Assembly (NCBI GenBank): GCA_033675265.1
Contig: JAUJYZ010000974.1
Location: 872,001-936,000, forward strand
Source: Actinostola sp. cb2023
Taxonomy: Eukaryota > Cnidaria > Anthozoa > Actiniaria > Actinostolidae
DNA length: 64,000 bases
Reading direction: 5' to 3'
The notes under the pieces: model-generated
Seen by the model: the letters and a program-made list of their open reading frames with translations, nothing else
Told to the model about the DNA's origin: nothing
Databases searched by the model: none
Program-made: the position numbers and the translations under genes
In this document: piece by piece, positions 1-12,100 of the stretch
How positions within the stretch are numbered: the stretch's first letter is position 1
Layout of the letters: each line of letters begins with the position of its first letter

Positions 1-133
1 TGTATCCTGCGCATGATCAGTGATGTCACCAGTACCTTCACAAGAAAGTGTTGTGATTTTCTTGCGTTATTTGCTGTATAATTATGTAATACTATTTTAG
101 ATAAATGTAGGTTGGGATGGAGTTTTAGAAGCC

Positions 134-236
134 GTTTACAGAATTCGTGTCCGTTCTGTATCGGATCTACAGATACTCGCCTTCGGCTCGTATCTGTATC
201 TACCGATACAGAACGGCCACTCATTCTGTAAACAGT
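134..236. repeat. Palindromic element
   Basis: Imperfect inverted repeat with arms GTTTACAGAAT and ATTCTGTAAAC, plus an inner CCGTTCTGTATCGG / CCGATACAGAACGG pair around a CGCCTTCGGCTCG hairpin tip. It looks like a short MITE or foldback. A weakly similar stretch lies near 16160-16245. Confidence 0.6.
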
Positions 237-488
237 ACGTACAAGGTCTTGTTTTCTATTGTTTTATTGGTGTTATTTTGCACTAAATAGTACAAGGTCT
301 TGTTTTCTATTGTTTTATTGGTGTTATTTTGCACTAAATAGTGCAAGGTCTTGTTTTCTATTGTTTTATTGGTGTTATTTTGCACTAAATAGTACAAGGT
401 CTTGTTTTCTATTGTTTTATTGGTGTTATTTTGCACTAAATAGTGCAAGGTCTTGTTTTCTATTGTTTCATTGGTGCTATTCAGCACT
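236..488. repeat. Tandem repeat, 51-bp unit, about 5 copies
   Basis: The unit contains GGTCTTGTTTTCTATTG and TTTTGCACTAAATAGTAC. Copies differ by single bases. As 51 is divisible by three, both strands show open frames that are only repeat artefacts. The ACTAAATAGTAC module recurs near 11500, 28300-28400 and 29400-29650. Confidence 0.85.
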
Positions 489-1062
489 ATTTAGTACTGT
501 TTTACAGGTGTTTGCAAGCTCTGTAATGGTGCTATATCCACTCTTTGAACAAAAGGTTTATCATCAGTTCAGTCCCACATCTAGAGATTCATACATTAAC
601 AACACTTGCACAAGCACTAATAAAATTGCAATAACTTTATTTACTCTTCTATATTTTTCATTCTCAATTGATTGTAATATATTTACAGTCTAAATAAGGA
701 ATCTATATATCATAATTCTGTTTACATCTTGGAGAGAAACTAATTTCTAAAACATACATATGTATATTGAATGATTTAACAAGAACATTCAAAAAAATTA
801 TTGTAGTTTGCAGGAGTTAATTTGCAGGAGTTAAACCTGAATCATACTTTCAGTATTCAACACGACGTGACAATCATTTTGCTTGCTCATCCATATCGCA
901 ACAAAACTATGCAAATGTACTCCGACAGGGAGGGAGGGACACATACAAGTTCCTCATGAGTATTCCTGCTTAAAATGCTGCTTTTCAACAAATGTTTGCT
1001 GAAATATTAAAGTTATTCAAAAAGCAACATCTCAACGGTTGCTACAGCAAGTGACAACATTT
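489..1062. other. No feature recognised
   Basis: AT-rich sequence with no coding region, RNA gene or clear repeat. It could belong to the 3' flank or a long 3' UTR of the ASXL gene on the minus strand, but no polyadenylation site decides this. Confidence 0.5.
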
Positions 1063-1197
1063 GAAGGGGTCCCTGCAAGAATGGAGTAAGTGACTTGTGA
1101 TCAAAACCCACTCTCCTTTGAAATTCAAAGAATCTCGAGGAGAATTTAGATTTTGATCAGAGGTCACTTATGTTGTTCTTGCAGGGACCCCTTCATT
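1063..1197. repeat. Inverted-repeat element (GAAGGGGTCCCTGCAAGAA ends)
   Basis: The left end GAAGGGGTCCCTGCA is mirrored by TGCAGGGACCCCTTC at the right end, with further internal pairing (TGATCAAAA / TTTTGATCA). A 135-bp foldback MITE. Confidence 0.75.
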
Positions 1198-2034
1198 TGT
1201 TGAGGCATAGTTAAAGTTCCAATATTCCTTGAAGAACCTGGTTTTCACTAGTCATTTAAGACAAGCAACATACGCAGACCCAGTAATATAGTGCTCAACT
1301 TCAAATGTCGTGTTTGTTTAGAAAATACATGCCAATTTATGACTATTGTTTTTCTTTCTTGAGACATTATTCCATCTAACAAGACAAATATGCTGGCAGT
1401 TGATAATCCTCCTAGTCTTCAAACTATTGCAGTTAGGCAGTGCATATGCAGGCAACTAACAAATCCATGGTTGCACTACACAACCTAACAAATGCAATAG
1501 TTACTTGAACTTTAGGTTACCACATGCACTATTGCTACTTAATTTACAATAATCTCTCATTGAATTCACCAGTATCATACTATTCCAGGTGTACAAGTCA
1601 CAGAATTCCTAAGTCTTGAAAACTGAAATTGAATCTAAAAACAGTAACAATAAAACCCTCTTAATTTGTGGAATTCAATTCCATAATGGTTTGAAAATAC
1701 TCCTCCCATGAGGGCATATTGTTGGCATTGCCGTAACAGTAATGGCTCAAGGAATTAAAGGAAGGTTTAAGTAACTAAAGGAGTTTGCCATTTGCAAGCA
1801 TACATACACACATACTGTAACTGAAGCATCAAAATAGAGTTGCTTTGAATCAAATGAATACTACAGCACCTCAAATGAAGCTAATTTACAATGTGTGTAT
1901 ATGCACGTATCATTATTGTAAGCTGAGCTCAAATAGTGATTCTTGAAGGACATGAGCAGCAGCTTACATGTACATTGTTTGAAATCAGTTCGTTTTGTCT
2001 CAACTGAGAAATCAATGACGAAAAGTTAAATCTT
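1198..2034. other. No feature recognised; possible ASXL 3' UTR
   Basis: AT-rich, non-coding in all frames. Lying just downstream of the ASXL stop on the minus strand, it may be 3' UTR. No clear repeat structure seen. Confidence 0.4.
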
Positions 2035-2035
2035 A

Positions 2036-2194
2036 CAGGGCTGTAGCTGCCAGTGGTCCGGTCAGTTTTTGAGTGGTCCGGTTTTCAAACTTTGTTTTTC
2101 ATAAAAAATATCTGAATAATTAAAAATGTAAATAAATCGAAACTGTTTGATTCGAAAAGTGGTCCGGTTTCACGTACTGGCAGCTACGGCCCTG
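2036..2194. repeat. MITE with CAGGGCTGTAGCTGCCAGT ends
   Basis: Inverted ends CAGGGCTGTAGCTGCCAGT (2036-2054) and ACTGGCAGCTACGGCCCTG (2176-2194), with inner AGTGGTCCGGTTT copies near both ends. Ends starting CAGGG are typical of hAT-type elements. It lies about 50 bp from the ASXL stop codon, so it may be in the transcribed 3' UTR. Confidence 0.75.
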
Positions 2195-2241
2195 TCTTAT
2201 GTCATGAACCAAGGTTTGTTCTATGTACATGTACACTTACA

Positions 2242-3100
2242 TTAATTGACACACATACTGCAAAGCTGTGCCACAGTTATACAATCATCATGACAGAAAG
2301 CTCCACACATTCTGCACACTTTCATTGCCTTCATCCGACACCCACAATTCTTGGGCATTAGAGCATTTAATCCACTAGGAATAGTGTTTGCATTGCTTGG
2401 TAATAAACTTGACAGTGGACGGCTTATGGTTTCACTCTTGGACATAAAAAGTGGCTCCCTCGGGAAGTTGACAGTAGCATTACTGACTTGCTGTGGTTGA
2501 CAGACACTCAATGAATTAAGAGTAAGCGCAGGATTAATATCTTCAGTTCTCCTTGAAATCGGTGTTGTAGGAGTGTTTTTGAGTTTTGTTTTTGTGCTGG
2601 TCCTCCTTTGAAATGCCGTTGGTTCAGCGATAGGTATTTTTATAACTTTCTTTCTTGTTAAAAGTTTGACAACAGGAAGCATGTCTTCTGGTTCAGAAGT
2701 CCGTATGGCAGATAATGCCTTAGTAACCTCAGCTGATGTCAATACTTTGCTGACGGCACTTATCTTAGTCTTGGATTTACTACTGAGTGACTTTGCAGCT
2801 TCGGAGCGTTGCAGAGGACCAACTCTCATTTGTTTGCGTTTATTAACACCATCACATTTTGACACTCCAGATTGTAACTTTCGGATTGGAACAGTCAGTT
2901 GTGGTATAAAAGCATTATTAAATTGTTCTGATTTTACAAATGTTGAAACAGTCAAGTTGTCAGACTGAGTATATCCAGCGTTGGTAAGACTTCTGTCTAC
3001 TAGACTTGGAGGCTGCCAAAACTGGGCTACACTGTCACTATTTCCTGGCGTCAGCCCTGGAAACTGTGGTAACATATTATTGTCAAGTCTTGATAGAGAC
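2242..3100 (-). CDS. ASXL: ASXL last exon with C-terminal PHD finger
   Basis: The acceptor lies just upstream of 3100 (ATATACAG) and the stop is at 2242-2244. The exon begins one base into a codon that completes the AA left by exon 12. Most of its 285 residues are Ser/Thr-rich and low in structure. The end has Cys-Gly-Cys followed by [18 protein letters not shown] and a closing CSMC pair, the atypical C-terminal PHD finger of ASXL proteins. The open frame extends past the acceptor to an ATG at 3114, but that part is intron. Confidence 0.92.
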
Positions 3101-6100
3101 CTGTATATTAACATAGAAATTTGATGATTAGCATGGCAAAGACTTTACAAGAACACAGCAACAACAACAAAGATCAAAGACAAAAAGGTATGACTTGCAA
3201 AGTCAACAAGCAAATGAATTATTTATTTTGCTCTTTTACACCTGTGAAGGACTAATGTCCAGAACCCCCCCTGGGGCCTGCGACGGTGCCTGGGTGGGCC
3301 CCAATAGAGTACTAAAGTGTGACGTCACGAAACAATTAATTTTGCTTTTATAAATTTTTGATTTCCAGTTCAGATAGAATATCATGAAAGAAGTTCGGTC
3401 AAGATATGGCCAGTTGAATATATAATTTGCCTTAACAAATCACTGTATTTTCGGCTCCGTTCTTAACTTTAGGAACGGAGCCGAAAATACAGTGATTTGT
3501 TAAGGCAAATTATATATTCAACTGGCCATATCTTGACCGCTATTTAACCGATTGTCATAAAAATTGGTTTGTGAACTTCTTTCATGATATTCTATCTGAA
3601 CTGGAAATCAAAAATTTATAAAAGCAAAAATTATTTTTTATGACGTCATGACTTTAGTACTCTATGGGGTTTTGCACCAGAACCCATAGCTCCCTGGGAG
3701 GCACGACGGCGCTTGTGGCTGGCCCTATGACCACCCCCTCCCCCCCCCCCTAATTTTCACAATATTTAGTACAGCCACTAGGTTAGCCTGAATATCAGGC
3801 GCCTCCTCTGGGTCAAAAATTTCCCCGAGTGAGATGTCTGAACTCCGAAGTCGATAATCGTGTCCAGTGACATCATCTAATAAATTTATGTAAATGTTAG
3901 AATGTCAACACTTGAGGCTTGACTTTGAATTTGACTATTTGTGCAAGAAATACAGACCGGTATTGCTGGCTTTCAATCAGCTGTTAAAACTCCTTGAATC
4001 TCATTATTTGCTTCAAATGACGGGCAAACACTGCCCTCCATGTGCTACCAAGCAGAGAGTATTCTATTGAAAAGGTGCAATTCAGCTGATGAAAATTCCT
4101 CACTAGACCGGAAATGACGTCTAATGAAATCAAGCAATTAGGACACTTATGTTTGTAAATCTTGTCGATAGCTAGTAGTGAAAAATTATCGAAATAGTCG
4201 AGACAAAATCGCAGTATCATTTATACGTATCGCCAAAATCCATGTTCAAATATCAACGCCAAACTGAAAGACAATATATGCGAAGGACTGAGTAGACTCC
4301 GTAGAAGAAGCGGGAAAGAAAGACAACTTTATAGCAGCCCTTCGTTTTCATTTGGTAGTACAAGTACATGTAGTTTCTAAAGGGATAGTTCGCTCAGTTC
4401 GCTGCAGACATGGAACCATTTCAAAGATAAGCGACTTTCCATAGCCAGTCGGAAGGTTAACATAGACATTCTTCCTGTTAATAAATTCATAAAGAGCTTT
4501 TTCTTGCTGTGAATACAGCCCTGTTATTCCAACCAAGAGACTTACGTTTCGAACGGCGGTTTTGAAATAACACACCCGCCATCTTGAAAAACCCAACGAA
4601 TTTGTATAAATTATCGTGTGAGCCAATCAGAACACACTACCCGGAACCAGTGTAGTGTGACGTCACTGGATACGATTATCGACTTCGGAGTTCAGATGTC
4701 TCACTCGGGGAAATTTTTGACCCAGAGGAGGCGGCTGATATTCAGGCAACCACTAGGTAGCCTTGTATCATTATAGAATCAATCCAGTATTGATATACCC
4801 ATTGCTACTAGGTAGCCTTGTATCATTATAGAATCAATCCAGTATTGATATACCCATTGCTACTAGGTAGCCTTGTATCATTATAGAATATCATTATAGA
4901 ATCAATCCAGTATTGATATACCCAGTATTGATACATTGCTACTAGGTAGCCTTGTATCATTATAGAATATAGAATCAATCCAGTATTGATATATAGAACC
5001 CATTGCTACTAGGTAGCCTTGTATCATTATAGAATCAATCCAGTATTGATATACCCATTGCTACTAGGTAGCCTTGTATCATTATATCCAGAATGATAAT
5101 CCAGTATTGATATACCCATTGCTACTATTGTAGCCTTGTAGCCTTGTATCATTATAGAATCAATCCAGTATTGATATACCCATTGCTACTAGGTAGCCTT
5201 GTATCATTATAGAATCAATCCAGTATTGATATACCCACTAGGTAGCCTTGTATCATTATAGAATATCCAGTATTGAATCAATCCAGAATATTGATATACC
5301 CATTGCTACTAGGTAGCCTTGTATCATTATAGAATCAATCCAGTATTAGCCATTGCTACTAGGTCATTATAGAATCAATCCAGTATTGATATACCCATTG
5401 CTACTAGGTAGCCTTGTATCATTATAGAATCAATCAGTCCAGTATTGATAGGTAGCCCATTGCTACTAGGTAGCCTAGGTAGCCTCATTATAGAATCAAT
5501 CCAGTATCCAGCTACTAGGTAGCCTTGTATCATTATATATCAATCCAGTATTGATATACCCATTGCTAGGTAGCCTTGTATCATTATAGAATCAATCCAG
5601 TATTGATATACCCATTGCTATTGTAGCCTTGTATCATTATAGAACCCAGTATTGATATACCCATTGCTACTAGGTAGCCTTGTATCATTATAGAATCAAT
5701 CCAGTATTGATATACCCATTGCTACTAGGTAGCCTTGTATCATTATAGAATCAATCCAGTATTGATATACCCATTGCTACTAGGTAGCCTTGTATCATTA
5801 TAGAATCAATCCAGTATTGATATACCCATTGCTACTAGGTAGCCTTGTATCATTATATAATCAGGTATCCATTATAGAATTGTATATATACCCATTGCTA
5901 CTAGGTAGCCTTGTATCATTATAGAATCAATCCAGTATTGATATACCCATTGCTACTAGGTAGCCTTGTATCATTATAGAATAATCCAGTATTGATATAC
6001 CCATTGCTACTAGGTAGCCTTGTATCATTATAGAATCAATCCAGTATTGATATACCCATTGCTACTAGGTAGCCTTGTATCATTATAGAATACCCAATCC

Positions 6101-9100
6101 AGTAGCCTTGTATCATTATAGAATCAATCCCACCCATTGCTACTAGGTAGCCTTGTATCATTATAGAATCAATCCAGTATTGATATACCCATTGCTACTA
6201 GGTAGCCTTGTATCATTATAGAATCAATCCAGTATTGATATACCCATTGCTACTAGGTAGCCTTGTATCATTATATTGAATCAATCCAGTATTGATATAC
6301 CAATCCATTGCTACTAGGTAGCCTTGTATCATTATAGAATCAATCCAGTATTGATATCTAATAGCCTTGTATCAGTAGCCCAGTATTGTATACCCATTAT
6401 AGCCTTGTATCATAGAATCACAGTATTGATATACCCATTGCTACTAGGTAGCCTTGTATCATTATAGAATCAATCCAGTATTGATATACCCATTGCTACT
6501 AGGTAGCCTTGTATCATTATAGAAATCCAGTATTGATATACCCATTGCTACTAGGTAGCCTTGTATCATATAGAATCAATCCAGTATTGATATACCCATT
6601 GCTACTAGGTAGCCTTGTATCATTATAGAATCAATCCAGTATTGATATACCCATTGCTACTAGGTAGCCTTGTATCATTATAGAATTGCTACTATCCAGT
6701 ATTGATATACCCATTGCTACTAGGTAGCCTTGTATCATTATAGAATCAATCCAGTATTGATATACCCATTGCTACTAGGTAGCCTTGTATCATTATAGAA
6801 TCAATCCAGTATTGATATACCCATTGCTACTAGGTAGCCTTGTATCATTATAGAATCAATCCAGTATTGATATACCACCCATTGCTACTAGGTAGCCTTG
6901 TATCATTATAGAATCAATCCAGTATTGATATACCCATTGCTACTAGGTAGCCTTGTATCATTATAGAATCAATCCAGTATTGATATATCCAGTATTGATA
7001 TGATATACCCATTGCTACTAGGTAGCCTTGTATCATTATAGAATCAATCCAGTATTGATATATTGATATAGCCTTGTATCATTATAGAATCAATCCAGTA
7101 TTGATATACCCATTGCTACTAGGTAGCCTTGTATCATTATAGAATCAATCCAGTATTGATATACCCATTGCTACTAGGTAGCCTTGTATCATTATAGAAT
7201 CAATCCAGTATTGATATACCACCCATTGCTACTTCTCCACAAATTGTATTATTACTTAGTTGAAGCAATAGTTTAGTGTCATTTGTGCATGAGTGGGAAA
7301 GTTAAGGTACCGTGCTGTATTGAAAGAGTTTGATTGGATGAGATGCATTTGCATACTTTTTGATTGGTTGGTTTAATTGGTGTCATGGTACCGTAGGTTT
7401 CCCACTCATATGAAAATGACTCTATTAAGTGTACTTACTTTTGTCCCCAAATAGGTTCAAAGAACTTGGCCTGTGGAAAGGTGACACAATGTAAGCAAAC
7501 AATAAGACAGTGTACAAATGAAATCAGAACACACAGGGCGTCACTGTAAGTTTAAACATTGTGGTTAGTTACCTTCCATGGATCTATCTTAGTTAATTTT
7601 TCTTCTTCTGTTTTAAGTTTTTGTTGCATCTCTGGAGTGAATTCACCTGAAATATGACAAAACATGTAAATCAACAAAATGGAATTTCATGATTCGGTAG
7701 GCCGTATAGGAGAGAATTGTAGGAGTCCACTTTGGACAAAACAAATGAATGGATAAAGATCTTGGTTGTCTTGAAAGATATGTATTATGACAAACACACT
7801 ACATGTAGTTAAAACTGACTTCACATACCATCTTTTAGTCGGTCTCTCCATAAATGACAAGTGCTTGTAAAGAATTCATTGGTAAATGCTGTGGATGACG
7901 GTCTGTACACAAAGATACATGTCAGTACATAAACAAATACTAATCATCTGAGGCATTTATTCAGTTAGAAAAGCAGTCTAATTATTTATTGGCTAATGTG
8001 TTGCACAATTTCAAACTCTGCCATCATAGCAAACAGTTACACTTTTGCTACTTTGTCCTAGCTGACCACTGCTACTTATGGCAGAGTATTCATAACAACC
8101 ATTGCATTTCACTGTCTTCTATGAGCACTACTGTGACGGCTATTCTAAAAGTGCCATTATTAATGCTAGTCGAGTCCTCTACCTTCGAGGAAAAACCCTG
8201 TTACCCAAAAACTCTGCCTATAGCGATATTATTCTCCTGCACTCATTACCTGAGACCACTATCTTGTCCAACTACACGGTCTACTTTTGGCAGAAGCATT
8301 AGCAGTTGGTACTGATATGCTGGGGGTAGAAGGTGGAATGTCCGGTTGTTCAAAAGGCTCTGTTAATGAATTCATCACAATAAATTATTGTTAAATAATG
8401 ACAACGTTGTGTGTGAAAGTGATAAATCTTTCTTCCCTAAACACCTTGAGAAAGATACAAAATGTATGTAACACACCAACAAATTTTGAGAAAAACTGGA
8501 TTTCGGTGACATTTTGAATTTGCAGACATTTGACTGTGTGTACATCCCACCTACCCTAAGTGGTACACTTGCTAATATAGATTCAGGGGACTGTAAGTCT
8601 ACTCTTCCTTCTTTGGTTCTCTTGATCTGGTCAGCTGTCAGAAAAAGAGTTTGTAAATATATGAAATAAAGCATAAAAAATGCCCTGTTTCTGACAGAGA
8701 ACTATGCAATTCCAGGGTTCCCACTCGTCTGGAAGAATAGAATTCCCTACCATTTCCCTGACCATATTAAAATCAAATCCACTCACCAACACTCATCTTC
8801 TTATATCTTCTTTGCTGTAAAAAAGTACAAATATTTAATATAAAAAGACCAAAACCTGACTGTGATTTCGTTATTCATAGGGTTTTTTTCGTCTGATTTT
8901 TCTTACTTTTTTAGTGTGAAGTCCAGAGAACTTAACCATATTTCTAGCTGCAGCAATCTGTGGTGTTGTATGGGCTTCACCATTCACTGTGACATTAACT
9001 GACGCACTCATCCCAGGGTTTGTAAGCTTCTTTAGCTGTTTGAAACAAATCACATAATGTCAACTAAGGTTAGACAACCAATCACTTTGAAACATTAGTT

Positions 9101-12100
9101 GACTAAAATAAATACAATGCAGTCATTTTCATATGAGTGGGAAGTAGCTACGGTACAGTTCGTGCCATGCAGTGATCATATTGCGCCATCAAGCAGTATT
9201 CAAGCATTCTGATTGGTTGTGAAATGATTTTGCGCACTGTGATTGGTTGAATAAATGTCTTCGATTCCGTACCGTGACCGTAACTCTGTACCGTAGGTTT
9301 CCCACTCATACGAAAACGACTCTAAAAACCAATGCAAGGTATATATTTATTATTAAAATCAAAATGACAACCAAATGATCAACAGCTCTACCACAAATAT
9401 GGTCAATAGTGGCTAAAAGCTACCAAATGAAACTGAAGTTTTGGATACTTTTTGGAGCAAAAGATGGCTCTTTCCCTCTTTTAATATCCAAAAAGTCTAA
9501 ATTTAGTACCTTTACCCAGTGTTCAATAAGCCAGTTCACGCTGTCGCCCGCCATTTTGAATTGGGACAAACGCGGTACAATTTATAGAAATCTGGATCAC
9601 TTTGATTTGCCGTAACTACGCTCAATTTCGTTGGATTTTTAAAAACTTACCATTTTAGAAAAGATGTTTTCTTTGTTATTTATGTCCTATAATATGATGG
9701 GTATTCGAAGGCTACAAATCGAGAAAATATTATTTTTTCCCAAAATAAAACGCTCGGCACATGAATATGCAAATTAGCTCGAAATGATCCATTCGTGAAA
9801 AGAAGATTGACTTGAAAAAGGTAGTTAAAACACCTACATTGGTCTTATTTTCAGTCCAACAACTGATATGCATGCCTGCTGATTATCGAAGTTTAAATTT
9901 TGAAAATCCAACAAAATCAAGCGAAGTTATGGCAAGTCAAAGTGATCCAGATTTCCATAAATTTTGCCACGTTTGTCCCAATTCAAAATGGCGGACGACA
10001 GCGTGAAATGGCTTATTGGCACGTTTGATAGTCCCTGTCAATTGAATGATTTATCTTTCAATCAATAAACTGAACAATCATCCCATCATTTCCCATTCAA
10101 TTTCTCTCTCCTCCATCCAATATTCCTTCCTTCAATTCAATTTCCCATCCATCCACCATCATCTAGACAATGAGACTTGCCTTATTCTCCCCTAGACTCT
10201 GGCTTTCATTCATTTCTCCTACTGTCCCTACTTTCAAATTCTTGAGAACATTTTTAGCTACAGGTCTTGGTCTTGTGCTGTTTGATCTTGGCTTTTTCAA
10301 GGCAGGCTGGCCACCCCGAGGCCTAGCATCAGGCGCCCTCTTCTTATCTTTCTTGCTACTTTTGGGCAGTGGCCGAGAGCATTTTAACGGGGGATTGACT
10401 AAGTTTGATGATGACTTGGGTTGGAAGGCAGTATTGTCTTTCTCTGTAGGAGAAGCACAAGAAAGAGTCTCCTCTCGCTGGATATCTGGTACCTCAACGA
10501 CTGACACAGGGTCCAGACATTCCTCTTGTGGCTCAATATTCATAGGTGCAGATGTGTCAGACAGAGAATCAAGGACTTGTGGAGAGGAAGGTTCTGAATC
10601 AGAGGATTGAAATGATGATTGGTGGTTGGAGACAGTACTCGCACTTGGCGATGAAGTAGTAGTATTGTCTAAATATGTAACAAACGAGATAAATGTAGGT
10701 TTTAACATAACCATGACCCAACAATTGAATGACTGAATGAATAATAATATTCTACCATTAAGTAAGGGTTAGAGAATAACGCGAGTGCTTTATGGGATTT
10801 AGAGCTCCGAGCAGCAGAGAGAGTATTCTTTGGCTGCATGTCTGTTGCTTTCCCAAAGGAATACTGATTTCAAATGCAAATACGCTTATGCAAAGCTGTT
10901 CAGTTATAAATTCAGTTGTGTGTAACTTGGAGCCAGTGAAGATGAATATCCGAAGCTTGAGGCTTAATACAAGCTTGCAACGCTAGAAATTACTGGTATT
11001 TGTTGTGGAAATGAAGAGCAGCAATCTCAAAGTTTCCTCAAGCCAGTTAGAACGGACGAAATTGAAAAACGAGAGAAATAATGGACACCAAAGAAAACTC
11101 AAGCACGATGTGGACATTAATATATTGAAAGACTGGGCTAACTATATCGCAATAATCATACGGAGAACTTGGATGACTGATGAATATCCGTACATCTACA
11201 CTTCTTGTAGAACATGGAGAAACTCGTTTGTGATTTCATTTTGAAGAGTAAGTGACTCGCTACGGTTTCTTTAGTATTTAGTAAAGTTATGATCTGTATT
11301 TCTGTACCATTTTTTGTGTATAAATCTATAGCTAGCTGCTACGAATCCAAATAACTGTCGATTTATTGGATTATGATATAATATTTGAATAGTATTTGAA
11401 GATTAAACTAAGATTGTATTATAATATTTTTTATATAGTTTAGTACACGTTATTCACTTAGAGTGCAAATATTATATCCGTGAAATTTAAGCGCTAACAT
11501 TTAGTACTAATTAACATTTTACTACTAAGTAGACAACAATAATATAGCATTTGGTGCTATTTATTAGTACTATTTAGTTAGTTAACTATTTCACGGATAT
11601 AATATTTGCACTCTAGTCAGGTATTCTCTAAGTTAGTCATTAGTATTCCCTATATAGAGAATACTAATAAGGCTTTGTAACAAAAGAAAACAAAAAGCTT
11701 TATTAGTATTCTAATACTAATGAGTCCATTGTTAAAGCTATATTAGTTACTTTATGAGATATAGAGCGCACAAATGCTGGGCGCTGATTGGTCGAGTGAG
11801 TATGACTATATTCTAATAATAATTATTGTAAGTAGCAAATTTCAAAATAAATTCAAAAATCTATTAAAAATAATGTTCATAACAATTTTATTAGACTGTG
11901 AGTTCAACTTAGTTTTCTAGGAGTTAATAGTCAATGAGGTGTGTAGCGCCAAGTTGACTTATTTGAACTCATAGAAAACAAGAACGAGTACTCTAATTTA
12001 TTGGTTTAGTAGAAACCAACTAGCATATTACCTTCGAATTTATACCAATATTTATTGATTTTTCGCTTTGTTTTTGTTCAAAACGCCAGCTTTTTCGCTA

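Noticed and set aside
10170..10610. 146-codon plus-strand frame
   Set aside because: Antisense shadow of ASXL exon 5.
10792..11244. Two short plus-strand frames in ASXL intron 4
   Set aside because: No conserved motif, located inside an intron on the opposite strand; likely chance.
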